Shown piece by piece: positions 47,648 to 56,897 of a DNA stretch of 64,000 nt (its first letter is position 1; each line of letters opens with the position of its first letter). Under the pieces are notes generated by a model. The model made no database searches and was not told where the DNA came from. It was given only the letters and a program-made list of their open reading frames with translations. The stretch is from Microvirga pakistanensis (GTDB lineage: Bacteria; Pseudomonadota; Alphaproteobacteria; Rhizobiales; Beijerinckiaceae). A program made the position numbers and the translations under genes. Location of the stretch: assembly GCF_004458765.1 (NCBI RefSeq), contig NZ_SPJX01000710.1, positions 248,001-312,000 of the forward strand. The letters are read 5' to 3'.

Positions 47648-48769
47648 ATGCAGGATCAGACGGACACACTTGGGCGATTCGGGAAGGATCGCCTCACAAT
47701 TCTGAGCGAAACGCCCTTTGTGGCCGAGACGCCGGAAGCCCTGCTCGACGATGAAACGACGCCGATCGCGCGCTTCTTCATCCGCAACAACGGCCTCCTG
47801 CCCGCGCCGGTCGAGGATCCGGACGCCTGGCGCTTCACCGTCGACGGAGAGGTGGAGCATCCGCTCGATCTCTCGCTTGCCGAATTGAAGAGCCACTTTC
47901 CCGCCAGGACCTTCCGCATGGTGCTCGAATGCGGCGGCAACGGGCGCTCCTTCTTCGAGCCGCAAGCGGAGGGCAATCCCTGGACGAACGGCGGTGCCGG
48001 CTGCGCGGAATGGACGGGCGTTTCGCTGCGCGACGTCCTGCAGGCGGCGGGCCTCAAAGGAACGGCACGGTTCACCGGGCATTTCGGGGCCGATCCGGAC
48101 AAGACCGGGAGCCGGGAGAAACAGGCCATGTCGCGGGGCATGCCCATCGCGAAGGCGCTGGAGGAGCACACCCTGCTCGTCTGGGCCATGAACGGCGAGG
48201 CCCTGCCGTTCGTCCATGGCGGTCCCTTGCGTCTCGTGGTGCCGGGCTGGCCCGGCTCCTTGAGCCAGAAATGGCTGACCCGGATCTGGATCCGCGACCG
48301 GGAGCATGACGGCCCGGGCATGACGGGCCTGTCCTACCGTGTACCCGTCCATCCGCTCCCGCCGGGTTCGGACGCGCAATCCGTGGAAACACGGATCCTG
48401 GAATCCATGCCGGTCCGCAGCATCATCACGGCTCCGGCCCATGGCTCACGCTATGGGGCGGGCACGCGCGGCATCGCGGTCCGGGGCGCCGCCTGGGCCG
48501 GCGACGATGCCGTGGCGCGGGTGGAGTGCTCCATCGATGGCGGGGCCACCTGGGTGCCCGCGCGGATGGCGCCCCCGCGCAACCGCTACGATTGGGTCCG
48601 CTGGACGGCGGAGATCGCGCTACCCGGAGACGGCTATTACGAGATCGTTGCCCGCGCGACGGATTCGCAGGGCCGCGCCCAGCCCTTCCGGGTCGTCAAC
48701 TGGAATCCGAACGGCTATGGCTGCAACCTCATGCACCGGGTGGCGATCAGGGTCGGGGAGGGGGGCTGA
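47648..48769 (+). CDS. Sulfite-oxidase-like molybdenum enzyme
   Basis: 373 residues. The molybdopterin domain has the Mo-ligand Cys95 in MVLECGGNGRSFF, then AEWTGVSLRDVL, HGGPLRLVVPGWPG and WLTRIWIRD. A C-terminal dimerisation (Mo-co_dimer) domain follows, from about residue 265. It lacks a Tat or Sec signal and a heme domain, so it looks cytoplasmic, like plant sulfite oxidase rather than SorA/SoxC. Electron acceptor and true substrate are unknown. Its last 23 bases overlap the convergent gene. Confidence 0.87.
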   Translation: MQDQTDTLGRFGKDRLTILSETPFVAETPEALLDDETTPIARFFIRNNGLLPAPVEDPDAWRFTVDGEVEHPLDLSLAELKSHFPARTFRMVLECGGNGRSFFEPQAEGNPWTNGGAGCAEWTGVSLRDVLQAAGLKGTARFTGHFGADPDKTGSREKQAMSRGMPIAKALEEHTLLVWAMNGEALPFVHGGPLRLVVPGWPGSLSQKWLTRIWIRDREHDGPGMTGLSYRVPVHPLPPGSDAQSVETRILESMPVRSIITAPAHGSRYGAGTRGIAVRGAAWAGDDAVARVECSIDGGATWVPARMAPPRNRYDWVRWTAEIALPGDGYYEIVARATDSQGRAQPFRVVNWNPNGYGCNLMHRVAIRVGEGG

Positions 48770-49538
48770 CGCGGGTCGAAGCGGTGCGGGCGGCGATATC
48801 GCAGGCCTCGGTGCGGTTGCGTTCGGCGCGCGCGAACAGGGCCCTCAGGAACGGGCTGCCCGAACCGGAGAGGCCGATGCCGTCGATGAAGCAGGCGAGC
48901 CAGGCGTCGTCCAGGGGGCCCGCGCCCGCCTCGCAGATCCAGCCCTGGAAGCCGAAGCCAGCATCGCCGTCGGAGAAGCGGAAGGCCTGGCATTCCTGTT
49001 CGCCGCTGCCGACGAGGGTCATGGAAGCAGCCTCCACGGCCCCGAACTTCGTGGCGATCACTCGGCTCTGCGCGTTGCGTGACACCGCGAGCCCGGCTTG
49101 GGCGGCGCGACGCACGATGTCGACGAAAAAGCTGCGTGCGGGCTCCGACGAGCCTTGGACGAGGATGAGCCTTGCGTGGCGGCTTTCCCCGAACCGACCC
49201 ATCGTGACCGTGTCCTCCCGGGCGCCGCTCGTATGCTGACGCGCCTCCACGGCGAGGGGGCCCGGAGCTTTCTCGAGCGTATAGAGCGCCGGAGTCGCAG
49301 CGACGGCACTCCACAGGGGAGCGGGCGCGATCAGGACGGAGGACGGAACGTCGGTCCCAGCGGCGATCCGTGCCTCGTCCCTGTCCTGCTCGGCGAAATA
49401 GACCAGTCCTGCGATCATCAGGCAGGAAATCAGGGTCATCCGCAGCCAGGAGCGTCGCTTCCTGCGCACGCGACGGATCGGGCGTTCGTCGACGAACGCC
49501 TCGTCCTCGTCCCATGCGGGAGAGCCGGCCCGTGCCAT
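48747..49538 (-). CDS. Membrane-anchored protein of unknown function
   Basis: 263 residues: acidic N-terminus, a very basic patch (RPIRRVRRKRRSWLR), one membrane helix (MTLISCLMIAGLVYFA, about 34-49), and a ~210-residue outer domain containing SSEPARSFFVDIVRRAAQAG, FGAVEAASM and ECQAFRF...GWICEA with paired cysteines. I do not recognise the fold. Overlaps the end of the sulfite-oxidase-like gene by 23 bases. Confidence 0.8.
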   Translation of the reverse strand: MARAGSPAWDEDEAFVDERPIRRVRRKRRSWLRMTLISCLMIAGLVYFAEQDRDEARIAAGTDVPSSVLIAPAPLWSAVAATPALYTLEKAPGPLAVEARQHTSGAREDTVTMGRFGESRHARLILVQGSSEPARSFFVDIVRRAAQAGLAVSRNAQSRVIATKFGAVEAASMTLVGSGEQECQAFRFSDGDAGFGFQGWICEAGAGPLDDAWLACFIDGIGLSGSGSPFLRALFARAERNRTEACDIAARTASTRVSPPPRP

Positions 49539-49925
49539 CGCGTTTCACATCCCGGTTGGGTTGCCTTGGCATGTTCTAGCGTAGCAGGACCGGCATCTCG
49601 AAAGGTTTCGCCCGCCAAGGTAAACGAAAGGTTGTTGCTCAGCCTGGCCGCCCATCGTCGCATTCTTGCAGACAACCCTTGACGAAAGCGCGCCTTTGGT
49701 GTGTTGCTGGGCGCATCGCGGCCCAGACCGGGCTTGCGAATGGACGAAGGCAATGGCGCTGCTCACCCTCACGACGAGCAAAACGAAAACCGCCACGACG
49801 GCCGTGAAAACGACGGCCGAATAAGCCTCGTCGTCCCCGGTCCTCTCTCCCGTCGGGGCGAGAGGCGACACCCGAAAAGGGTTCTTCAATTTCCCCGGGG
49901 AGAGCGCGACAACAGGAGAATTCCA
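49539..49925. other. asd upstream region
   Basis: 387 bases without a gene. A -35-like TTGACG is at 49679, with no good -10. A partial family B repeat (CTCTCCCGTCGGGGCGAGAG at 49843-49862) lies close to asd, followed by an ACAGGAG ribosome-binding site. Confidence 0.5.
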
Positions 49926-50957
49926 ATGGGTTACAAGATCGCCGTCGTGGGTGCGACCGGCAATGTAGGCCGCGAGATGCTGAGCATCCTCGCGGAGCGG
50001 GCCTTCCCGGCCGACGAGGTGGTGGCTCTGGCCTCGCGCCGCAGCCAGGGAACGGACGTGTCCTACGGCGACAAGACCCTGAAGACGAAAACGCTCGACA
50101 CCTACGATTTCTCGGACGTCGATCTCTGCCTCATGTCCGCCGGCGGCGAGGTGTCCAAGGAATGGTCGCCCAGGATCGCGGCCCAGGGTGCGGTCGTGAT
50201 CGACAACTCCTCCGCCTGGCGCTACGACCCGGAGGTGCCGCTGGTGGTGCCGGAGGTGAACGCCGAGGCCCTGCGCGACATCAAGAAGGGCATCGTGGCG
50301 AATCCCAACTGCTCGACCGCGCAGCTCGTCGTGGCCTTGAAGCCGCTTCATGACCGCGCCACCATCAAGCGCGTGGTCGTCGCCACTTACCAGTCGGTAT
50401 CCGGCGCGGGCAAGGACGGCATGGACGAGCTCGACCGCCAGACCAAGGCGCTCTACTCGCTGCAGGACGTGCAGGAGAAGAAGTTTCCCAAGCGCATCGC
50501 CTTCAATCTGATCCCCCATATCGACGTGTTCATGGAGGACGGGTTCACGAAGGAAGAGTGGAAGATGACGGCCGAGACCAAGAAGATTCTCGACCCGAAG
50601 ATCAAGCTTACCGCCACTTGCGTGCGCGTGCCGGTCTTCATCAGTCACTCCGAAGCCGTGAACGTGGAGTTCGAGAAGCCGATCACGGCGGACGAGGCCC
50701 GCGAGATCCTGCGGGCCGCTCCCGGAATCATGGTCGTCGACAAGCGTGAGCCCGGCGGTTACATCACGCCCCACGAGGCGGCGGGCGAGGACGCCACCTA
50801 TATCTCCCGCATCCGCGAGGACATCACGGTCGAGAACGGCCTCGCCTTCTGGTGCGTCTCCGACAACCTCCGCAAGGGCGCGGCGCTGAATGCCGTGCAG
50901 ATCGCGGAAGCCATGGCCAATCGCGGCCTCCTCAAGGCGAAGAAGCAGGCGGCGTAA
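49926..50957 (+). CDS. asd: Aspartate-semialdehyde dehydrogenase
   Basis: 343 residues: NADP site VVGATGNVGREM, catalytic Cys129 in VANPNCSTAQLVV, and the His in RVPVFISHSEAVNVEFE. It reduces aspartyl phosphate to the semialdehyde, the branch point to lysine/DAP, threonine and methionine. Start at 49926 with CAGGAG upstream. Single gene with its own terminator; dapF of the same route is at 23884. Confidence 0.98.
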   Translation: MGYKIAVVGATGNVGREMLSILAERAFPADEVVALASRRSQGTDVSYGDKTLKTKTLDTYDFSDVDLCLMSAGGEVSKEWSPRIAAQGAVVIDNSSAWRYDPEVPLVVPEVNAEALRDIKKGIVANPNCSTAQLVVALKPLHDRATIKRVVVATYQSVSGAGKDGMDELDRQTKALYSLQDVQEKKFPKRIAFNLIPHIDVFMEDGFTKEEWKMTAETKKILDPKIKLTATCVRVPVFISHSEAVNVEFEKPITADEAREILRAAPGIMVVDKREPGGYITPHEAAGEDATYISRIREDITVENGLAFWCVSDNLRKGAALNAVQIAEAMANRGLLKAKKQAA

Positions 50958-50971
50958 CGCGCCCGCAAGCA

Positions 50972-51000
50972 AAAAGGCCGCCGTTTCGGCGGCCTTTTCG
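50972..51000 (+). terminator. Terminator of asd
   Basis: AAAAGGCCGCCG-TTT-CGGCGGCCTTTT (50973-50999), perfect 12-bp stem. Confidence 0.92.
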
Positions 51001-51034
51001 TTGCGCGATTCTGAGGGGAGATCCCGCGCCGGTC

Positions 51035-51844
51035 CTAACGCCGCGGCGCAGGGGCCGGACTTGTCTTCGGCGGCTCGGACGCCATGATGGCTCCTGCGGT
51101 TCCGCCGGCAATGGCCCCGACCGGACCTCCCAGGAGGGCGCCGACGACGAATCCGAAGAAAATCGCGAAGGTCTGTTGCTGCGAGACGCAGGTCGTTCCC
51201 GCCGTGCAGGTGGGAACGGAGCCGGTGACGGCTGGATTGTTCCGGCCCGTCACCGGCTTCTTCGCAGGGGTGGGTCTCTGCCCTGCGCGCCTGTTCGGGA
51301 CCGGCTTCTTCTCGGCCCTTGATTGGGAGGCCGCCGGCTTCGCCGGTTGCACCCGGCGATCCTGCTCCGGTGGCGCCACGCTGGACGTGTTCGCAGGGGA
51401 TGAAGGCCGGGCTGCCAGCGCGAGCTCTTCGGCGGATGGCAGGACCACATCCGCAGGCTGCGGCGGCGGCGGAAACTCGGGCAGCGGCATCTCGGCGTTC
51501 GGAAGGGATGCGGCGGCCTCAGGCTCAGGCTCCCGGACTTCGACGGAGGCCGTATTCTCCACAGGCTGAGATTCGGCTTCCGCATCGAACGCAAGGGCTT
51601 CGGCTGTATCCGTCGACGGCGGCAGGGATGCGATCAATTCCTGAATCTCGGGGCGCATGAAAACCGGCTGCGCCCGGAGCTGGGGCGAGAAGCGCTCGTC
51701 GAAGCCGGCGACCGGTGCCGAGTGATCAGCGGGCATCGACAAAGGCTGCGCAGCCAGTGGCAGCGATGCGGCGTGCAATCCGCAGACGAGACTGGCGACT
51801 GCGACGGCACAAGTGCCAGAATGAGCCTTGCCGCGACCCAACAC
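51035..51844 (-). CDS. Pro/Ala-rich exported protein with glycine zipper
   Basis: 269 residues: N-terminal signal-like segment (CAVAVASLVCGLHAASLPLAAQ), a long disordered Pro/Glu/Ala-rich middle, a basic Pro/Lys segment, then CTAGTTCVSQQQTFAIFFGFVVGALLGGPVGAIAGGTAGAIM, a cysteine pair followed by a glycine-zipper membrane segment. Such C-termini insert in membranes. Function unknown; the protein stands alone between asd and the carbonic anhydrase operon. Confidence 0.75.
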   Translation of the reverse strand: MLGRGKAHSGTCAVAVASLVCGLHAASLPLAAQPLSMPADHSAPVAGFDERFSPQLRAQPVFMRPEIQELIASLPPSTDTAEALAFDAEAESQPVENTASVEVREPEPEAAASLPNAEMPLPEFPPPPQPADVVLPSAEELALAARPSSPANTSSVAPPEQDRRVQPAKPAASQSRAEKKPVPNRRAGQRPTPAKKPVTGRNNPAVTGSVPTCTAGTTCVSQQQTFAIFFGFVVGALLGGPVGAIAGGTAGAIMASEPPKTSPAPAPRR

Positions 51845-51957
51845 GGATCGACTCCCAACACGACATCCGTGTTGTCGTTGAACCCTGTGTGAGCGGAATC
51901 GTTCCGCTTGGGCGGCCGTGCCGCCTTCGCATCACGCCATGTTGAAACCCTTATCTT

Positions 51958-52638
51958 CTAAAGCGGTCCCGCATCGCGGGCGGAGAACATCGAGACGCGT
52001 TGGGGCACGTCCTCCACGGCCGGCTTGAACTCTCCGGTCTCCGGATCGCGCACCAGCAGCACGCCGGTCGCCACGCCGAAATAGGCGCCGTGGAGCTGGA
52101 GCTTGCCGCGCTCCACCAGGATGCGCACGCACGGGAAGGTCATCAGGTTCTTCAGGCTGTTCTCGATGGCCGCCAGTTCGAGGCGCGGCAGATACGCGTC
52201 GAGATTGCCGTCGTGCGGCCCGAGGCGCTCGCCCGCGGGTTTGATCAGGCTCATCCAACGGCCGATGAAATCGCCCGGCGAGAGGGGAGCGGTCTCGTCC
52301 GCAAAGGCGCGCACGCCGCCGCAGCGGGCATGGCCCAGCACCACGATGTGCTTCACGCGAAGCGCCTGCACGGCGAATTCGAGCGCCGCCGAGGTGCCGT
52401 GATAATCGCCGCCGGTCTCGAAGGGCGGCACGAGGTTGGCCACGTTGCGCACCACGAACAGCTCGCCCGGGCTCGCATCGAAGATCACCTCCGGCGAGAC
52501 GCGGCTGTCGCAGCAGCCGATCACCATCACCTCAGGGGATTGACCCTTCTCCGCAAGGGCCTCGAAGCGGTTCTTCTCGCGCGGGAAGCGGTCGTCGAGA
52601 AAGGAGCGGTAGCCGTCGGTCAGGCGCTGGGGAAACAT
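51958..52638 (-). CDS. Beta-class carbonic anhydrase
   Basis: 226 residues: zinc ligands Cys43 (CCDSRVSPE), His103 and Cys106 (VLGHARCGG), with Asp44 and Arg46 forming the active-site dyad. It interconverts CO2 and bicarbonate in the cytoplasm, supplying carboxylases. Start at 52638 as in family members. It is the last gene of a three-gene set with the dehydratase-like gene (17-base gap) and DUF429 gene. Confidence 0.96.
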   Translation of the reverse strand: MFPQRLTDGYRSFLDDRFPREKNRFEALAEKGQSPEVMVIGCCDSRVSPEVIFDASPGELFVVRNVANLVPPFETGGDYHGTSAALEFAVQALRVKHIVVLGHARCGGVRAFADETAPLSPGDFIGRWMSLIKPAGERLGPHDGNLDAYLPRLELAAIENSLKNLMTFPCVRILVERGKLQLHGAYFGVATGVLLVRDPETGEFKPAVEDVPQRVSMFSARDAGPL

Positions 52639-52655
52639 GCGTGGTTCCTTCGCTG

Positions 52656-53594
52656 TCAATGCGTCAGTTGGGCGAGCTTGGCGAGTTCGACATTGGCCCC
52701 GCACAGGAGAATGCCGACCCTCTCGCCACGCTGGGGTTTATAGGCGCTCGAGATCAAAGCCGCCAGTGCGGCGGCGCCCCCGGGCTCCGTGGCGATGCGG
52801 TAGTCGCGCCAGAGCATCGCCTGCGCCTCGCGGATGGAGGCATCGGTGACGAGGGCCACATGGTCGACATTCCGGCTGCAGATGGCGTGAACGAGATCCC
52901 CCGTGTTGCGGGCGCCGAGCGAATCCGCCGCCACAGAATCGACCTCCACGTCGACGGGCCGTCCGGCCTGCAGCGCCGCATGCAGGGCGCGCGAGCCTTC
53001 CGGCTCCACGCCCACGACCTTCACGCGGTTCGCCCACCAGCTCGCGATACCGCTGATGAGGCCGCCGCCGCCGACCGCCACGAGAACCGTGTCGAGATCG
53101 GGAGCATCCTGCTCCCATTCGAGGCCCACCGTGCCCTGGCCGGTCATGGTGCTCTCGGCCGCGAAGGGGTGGATGCGTAGCGCCCCGGTCTCGGCCACAT
53201 GGCGGTCGCAGGCCTCCTGCGCATCCGCGTAGCGCGCGCCGCCGATCACCACCTCGGCCCCGTGGGAGCGGATGACGGCGATCTTCGCGGGGCTTGAAAT
53301 CTCGGGAACGAAGATGCGGGCCTTCACGCCGAGCTGGCGGGCCGCATAGGCCACCGCCGCCCCGTGATTGCCCCCCGAGGCGGCCGCGACGCCGGCGGCC
53401 GGGACGGGATTCGACAGGAGCGTGTTGAAGGCGCCGCGGGACTTGAAGGAGCCCGCGTGCTGCAGGAATTCCAGCTTCAGGCTCACCGGTCCTGCGTGGC
53501 CGAAGGCCCCCTGAAGGTTCATCACCGGGGTCCGGCGGATATGGGGAGCGATTCGGGCATGGGCTTCTTCGATATCGGCGCGGGTGATGGTCAT
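52656..53594 (-). CDS. Threonine/serine dehydratase family (PLP fold-type II)
   Basis: 312 residues: PLP lysine Lys51 in GSFKSRGAFNTLL, the substrate/phosphate loop ASGGNHGAAVAYA, glycine-rich VAVGGGGLISGIA, and a C-terminal LLCGANVE. The short length without a regulatory ACT domain suggests a catabolic-type or racemase-like enzyme; substrate uncertain among threonine, serine and related amino acids. ATGA overlap with the DUF429 gene upstream. Confidence 0.9.
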   Translation of the reverse strand: MTITRADIEEAHARIAPHIRRTPVMNLQGAFGHAGPVSLKLEFLQHAGSFKSRGAFNTLLSNPVPAAGVAAASGGNHGAAVAYAARQLGVKARIFVPEISSPAKIAVIRSHGAEVVIGGARYADAQEACDRHVAETGALRIHPFAAESTMTGQGTVGLEWEQDAPDLDTVLVAVGGGGLISGIASWWANRVKVVGVEPEGSRALHAALQAGRPVDVEVDSVAADSLGARNTGDLVHAICSRNVDHVALVTDASIREAQAMLWRDYRIATEPGGAAALAALISSAYKPQRGERVGILLCGANVELAKLAQLTH

Positions 53595-54334
53595 GGCGGG
53601 CTTCCGAGCGTCCAGATGGCGACCGGCAGGCCGTGGGCGTCACGGCCGGGCGGGTGGGGAAAGGATTGCCCTCCACCTGTCGCGAGATCGAGCGCCACGG
53701 TCAACCCCGCCAACGCATCGAGAAGGTCGTCGCCCGCCGCGCCCTTGGGAGGAGGGGAGGCGATGAGCGAATCCGCCAGGAGCCCCGAATGTTTCAGGAG
53801 CGCCCGGCGCAGGCGCATGCCGGGCTCGTAGGGCGTACCCTTCACCTTCTTGGGCAGGTCGAGGGCCCGTCCGCCGTTGAGCGCCCAGAAGGCGAGCTCG
53901 GGATGCACCTCGACGACCCTCTCGATCAGCGCGGGCCTTGCCCGCAGCAGCGCATCGGCCTCCCGGATCTTCGGAAAGAGACCGAAGCCCTGCCGCGACA
54001 CTTTTCGCGGCGGGTCGGACGTGGCGAGCGCCAGGGCGCAGGCCTGCCCGTAATCGGCCGCATACACCGCCCGTCGCGACGGAATGGCGAAGACGGAGGA
54101 TTGCCGCTGCCCGAGAAGCGGACGCACGAGCTGTTCGGGGACGCGGCCGGAGCCTCTTGTCCGGTCGGGCAGCCCGATGGGAATGTCGACGGCGACGATG
54201 GCGGGTCGCTCCGGGGCATCGACGATGGCGGCAAGATCCGGCACGACCGCGATCCGGCCGGAAGCCGGATTACCCACCTTCATGAGCGCCGCGATCCACC
54301 CGGCCCGGCAGCCGTCCACGCCCGCAACCCACAT
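53591..54334 (-). CDS. DUF429 family protein
   Basis: 247 residues starting MWVAGVDGCRAGWIAAL, the DUF429 signature (GVDGCRxGW), followed by AVDIPIGLPD and VHPELAFWALNGG. The fold is predicted RNase H-like; a nuclease role has been suggested but not shown to my knowledge. First gene of the operon with the dehydratase and carbonic anhydrase. Confidence 0.9.
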   Translation of the reverse strand: MWVAGVDGCRAGWIAALMKVGNPASGRIAVVPDLAAIVDAPERPAIVAVDIPIGLPDRTRGSGRVPEQLVRPLLGQRQSSVFAIPSRRAVYAADYGQACALALATSDPPRKVSRQGFGLFPKIREADALLRARPALIERVVEVHPELAFWALNGGRALDLPKKVKGTPYEPGMRLRRALLKHSGLLADSLIASPPPKGAAGDDLLDALAGLTVALDLATGGGQSFPHPPGRDAHGLPVAIWTLGSPP

Positions 54335-54401
54335 GGCCTCGCTCTCCTTTGCTTGATGTCCCGCGTCTGATTAAAACCGGTCGAGCCGTCGAGGAACCAT
54401 C

Positions 54402-54931
54402 ATGATCGCGATCCGCCCCCCCGCAGCGCTCTCTACATGCCGGGCTCCCATGCCCGCGCGATCGAGAAGGCCAAGACCCTTCCGGCCGATGCGGTGATCT
54501 TCGACCTGGAGGATGCGGTCGCGCCCGAGGCGAAGGCCGAGGCCCGCGATGCCGTCTGCGCGGCCGTTAAGACGGGCGTTTACGGCAGGCGCGAGCGCGT
54601 GATCCGCATCAACGGGCTCGACACGGCCTGGGGCGAGGCGGGCTTTCGCACGGAGTGCATCGAGGGACGCGATTACGGCTTCGACGGCAAGACGCTGATC
54701 CACCCGAGCCAGATCGCGGTGGCGAACGAGGTCTTCGCGCCCTCGGCAGAGGAGGTGGAAAGCGCCCGCGCCATCGCGGCGCTGTTCGAGCAGCCGGAGA
54801 ACCTGGCCAAGGGCGCGGTCAGCCACAACGGCCGCATGGTCGAGCGGCTTCATGCGCAGATGGCCAAACGGACATTGGCGCTGGCCGAGGCGATTGCGGC
54901 TTCTTCGTCATCACCGGCCTTGAGCCGGTGA
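54402..54931 (+). pseudogene. Decayed CitE/HpcH-type CoA-ester lyase
   Basis: The ATG at 54402 starts MIAIRPP, then a run of seven C (54416-54422) shifts the frame. With one more C the text would read RPPRSALYMPGS, the family N-terminus, which in fact continues in the other frame from 54437 (MPGSHARAIEKAKTLPADAV, FDLEDAVAPEAKAEARDAV). At about 54632-54644 the protein jumps from INGLDTAWGEA straight to GFRTECIEGRDYGFDGKTLIHPSQ, omitting roughly 120-130 residues of the TIM barrel. The remaining C-terminal part is intact. Intact enzymes (~290 residues) cleave citryl- or malyl-CoA-like esters. The end is formed by repeat sequence. Confidence 0.85.
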
Positions 54932-54976
54932 ATCGCTCTTTCCATCGGGATGGCCGGAACAGGCCCGGCCATGACA
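54905..54976. repeat. Family A palindromic repeat (copy 6, shortened)
   Basis: TCGTCATCACCGGCCTTGAGC, CCGGTG arm, and GGCCGGAACAGGCCCGGCC, ending in ATGAC. It covers the last codons of the lyase pseudogene. Confidence 0.6.
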
Positions 54977-55000
54977 AGCCGCTTCAAGAGAACCCGACCC

Positions 55001-55231
55001 TCAATCCGTCAGCTGCCGCGCCTCCTCCGGCAGCATGATGGGGATGCCGTCGCGGATCGGATAGGCGAGCTTCGCGCGGCGGCTGACGAGCTCCTGGCGC
55101 GCGGCGTCGTATTCCAGTGTTTCCTTGGTGAGCGGGCAGACGAGAAGCTCCAGGAGCTTCGGGTCGATGCGGGTCGCCTCGACGGGCTGGGGAGCGTCAG
55201 GCTGGTGTGGAACGGTGGTTTCTGCAGACAT
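55001..55231 (-). CDS. Trm112 family protein
   Basis: 76 residues: a variable N-terminus, then [45 protein letters not shown], the YcaR/Trm112 signature. Only one cysteine of the usual zinc set remains. Trm112-like proteins activate methyltransferases; the partner is unknown. The start codon is eight bases from the upstream stop. Confidence 0.92.
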   Translation of the reverse strand: MSAETTVPHQPDAPQPVEATRIDPKLLELLVCPLTKETLEYDAARQELVSRRAKLAYPIRDGIPIMLPEEARQLTD

Positions 55232-55239
55232 GTCCAATC

Positions 55240-55911
55240 CTATTGCAGCGTCGAATCGGAGCTGATGCCGCCGCGGGCGAGCTCGATCTCCGTGAGCGCG
55301 ATGAGCACTTCCGCGCGGGTTTTCAGGGTCGGCGCTTCGAGGAGAGCCTGCTTCTCGCGGACGCCGAAGGGGCTCATCATGCACAGCGCGTTCACCAGCG
55401 CCTCGTTGGGCGCTTCCTCGATGCCGCGCCAATCCACCTTCACATGCGCCGCATCGACGAAATCGCGCAACGCCTTCACGACGCCTTCCCGGTTGACCTC
55501 GTTCTCGCCCGCGCGGGCGGTGAAGTCGTCCGTGAAGGGTTCGAAACTCACGCGACAGCGGCGGAAGAGATCGACGGGCGGCAGCTCCTCTTCCACGCGG
55601 AAACGCGCGATGCCGGTCAGCGTGATGAGATAGCGCCCGTCGCCGGTCTCGCCGAATTGCGTGATCCGGCCCGCGCAGCCGACGGAATAGAGCTTCGGAA
55701 TGACGGAATGGGGATCGCTGTCCGCATCCGGCTGGATCATGCCGATGACGCGGTCGGTCTTGAGCGCCTCGTCCACCATGGAGAGGTAGCGCGGCTCGAA
55801 GATGTTGAGCGGCATCTGTCCGCGCGGCAGCAGCAGCGCGCCGGGCAGGGGAAAGACCGGGATGACCGATGGGCAATCGTCCGGCCCCCGGTATACCGCG
55901 TTCATTCCCAT
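55240..55911 (-). CDS. LON peptidase N-terminal domain protein
   Basis: 223 residues from the ATG at 55911, with GGGGAG six bases upstream. It consists only of the Lon substrate-binding domain ([54 protein letters not shown]), without ATPase or protease parts. These stand-alone domains are common and presumed to bind proteins. Follows cnoX by 29 bases. Confidence 0.92.
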   Translation of the reverse strand: MGMNAVYRGPDDCPSVIPVFPLPGALLLPRGQMPLNIFEPRYLSMVDEALKTDRVIGMIQPDADSDPHSVIPKLYSVGCAGRITQFGETGDGRYLITLTGIARFRVEEELPPVDLFRRCRVSFEPFTDDFTARAGENEVNREGVVKALRDFVDAAHVKVDWRGIEEAPNEALVNALCMMSPFGVREKQALLEAPTLKTRAEVLIALTEIELARGGISSDSTLQ

Positions 55912-55940
55912 GCCGATCTCCCCGTTGACGTCGAGAGGCG

Positions 55941-56846
55941 TCAGGCAAACAGGAGCGAGGAAAGCCTCCGCCTTCCCGCGATGGTCATCTCGTCCATCGG
56001 GCCCCAGGCCTCGAAGAACTGGACGAGCTGCTTGCGCGCGCCGTCGTCGTTCCAATTGCGGTCGCGCCGAACGATTTCAAGGAGGTGATCGACCGCTTCC
56101 TCGCGCTTTCCCCGCGCGTTGAGCGCGATCGCCAGATCGAAGCGCGCCTGATGATCGAGCGGATCGGCCTGGACCCTGCGCTGAAGCTCGGCCGCATCGC
56201 CGAGCGAACCGGCCTGCTCGGCGAGCTCCACGGCCGCCCGCGCGCCGGCGATCGCCGGATCGTTGGCCTTGGTGGCCGGCGCCATGGCCAGGAAACGCTT
56301 CGCCCCCTCCAGGTCGCCCACCTCCACGTGGAGCTTCACGAGGGCGGCCAGGGCCGCCGCGTTGTCGGGCTCCTGCGACAGGACCCCGGCATAGAGTTCG
56401 GCCGCGCCTCCCATGTCGCCGGCGGCCACGAGCTGGTCCGCCTCCGCGAGCAGCTCCTCCACCGCGCCAGGGCCCAAGGGGCCGACGAGGCGCTCGATGA
56501 AGCCCTTCAGCTGGCTTTCCGGCAGTGCGCCCATGAAGCCGTCGACCGGCTGACCCCGCTGGAAGGCGAAGACGGCGGGGATCGATTGCACGCCGAGCTG
56601 GCCCGCGATCTGCGGATGCTCGTCGATGTTCATCTTCACGAGCTTCACCTTGCCGCCCGCAGCGCGCACCACCTTCTCCAGGACGGGGGTGAGCTGCTTG
56701 CAGGGGCCGCACCAGGGGGCCCAGAAATCGACCAGAACCGGCTGGTTCATCGATTCGGCCAGAACGTCCTGGCGGAAACCGGCCGTGGTGGTGTCCTTCA
56801 CGAGATCGTCGGATGGCATTCCGGGGGAGGGGTTATCGGTCAACAT
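55941..56846 (-). CDS. cnoX: Thioredoxin-TPR co-chaperone CnoX/YbbN
   Basis: 301 residues: thioredoxin domain with [13 protein letters not shown], the active CGPC (E. coli YbbN has SQHC, which is redox-poor), cis-Pro in QSIPAVFAF, then TPR-like helices ([25 protein letters not shown], and [29 protein letters not shown]). It protects clients from oxidative aggregation and delivers them to chaperones. First gene of the cnoX-LonN-trm112 group. Confidence 0.93.
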   Translation of the reverse strand: MLTDNPSPGMPSDDLVKDTTTAGFRQDVLAESMNQPVLVDFWAPWCGPCKQLTPVLEKVVRAAGGKVKLVKMNIDEHPQIAGQLGVQSIPAVFAFQRGQPVDGFMGALPESQLKGFIERLVGPLGPGAVEELLAEADQLVAAGDMGGAAELYAGVLSQEPDNAAALAALVKLHVEVGDLEGAKRFLAMAPATKANDPAIAGARAAVELAEQAGSLGDAAELQRRVQADPLDHQARFDLAIALNARGKREEAVDHLLEIVRRDRNWNDDGARKQLVQFFEAWGPMDEMTIAGRRRLSSLLFA

Positions 56847-56897
56847 GCGATCCTCGAAGGGTGAGCGTGAGAAGAAGATTGTTCCCTAGATGGGAGC

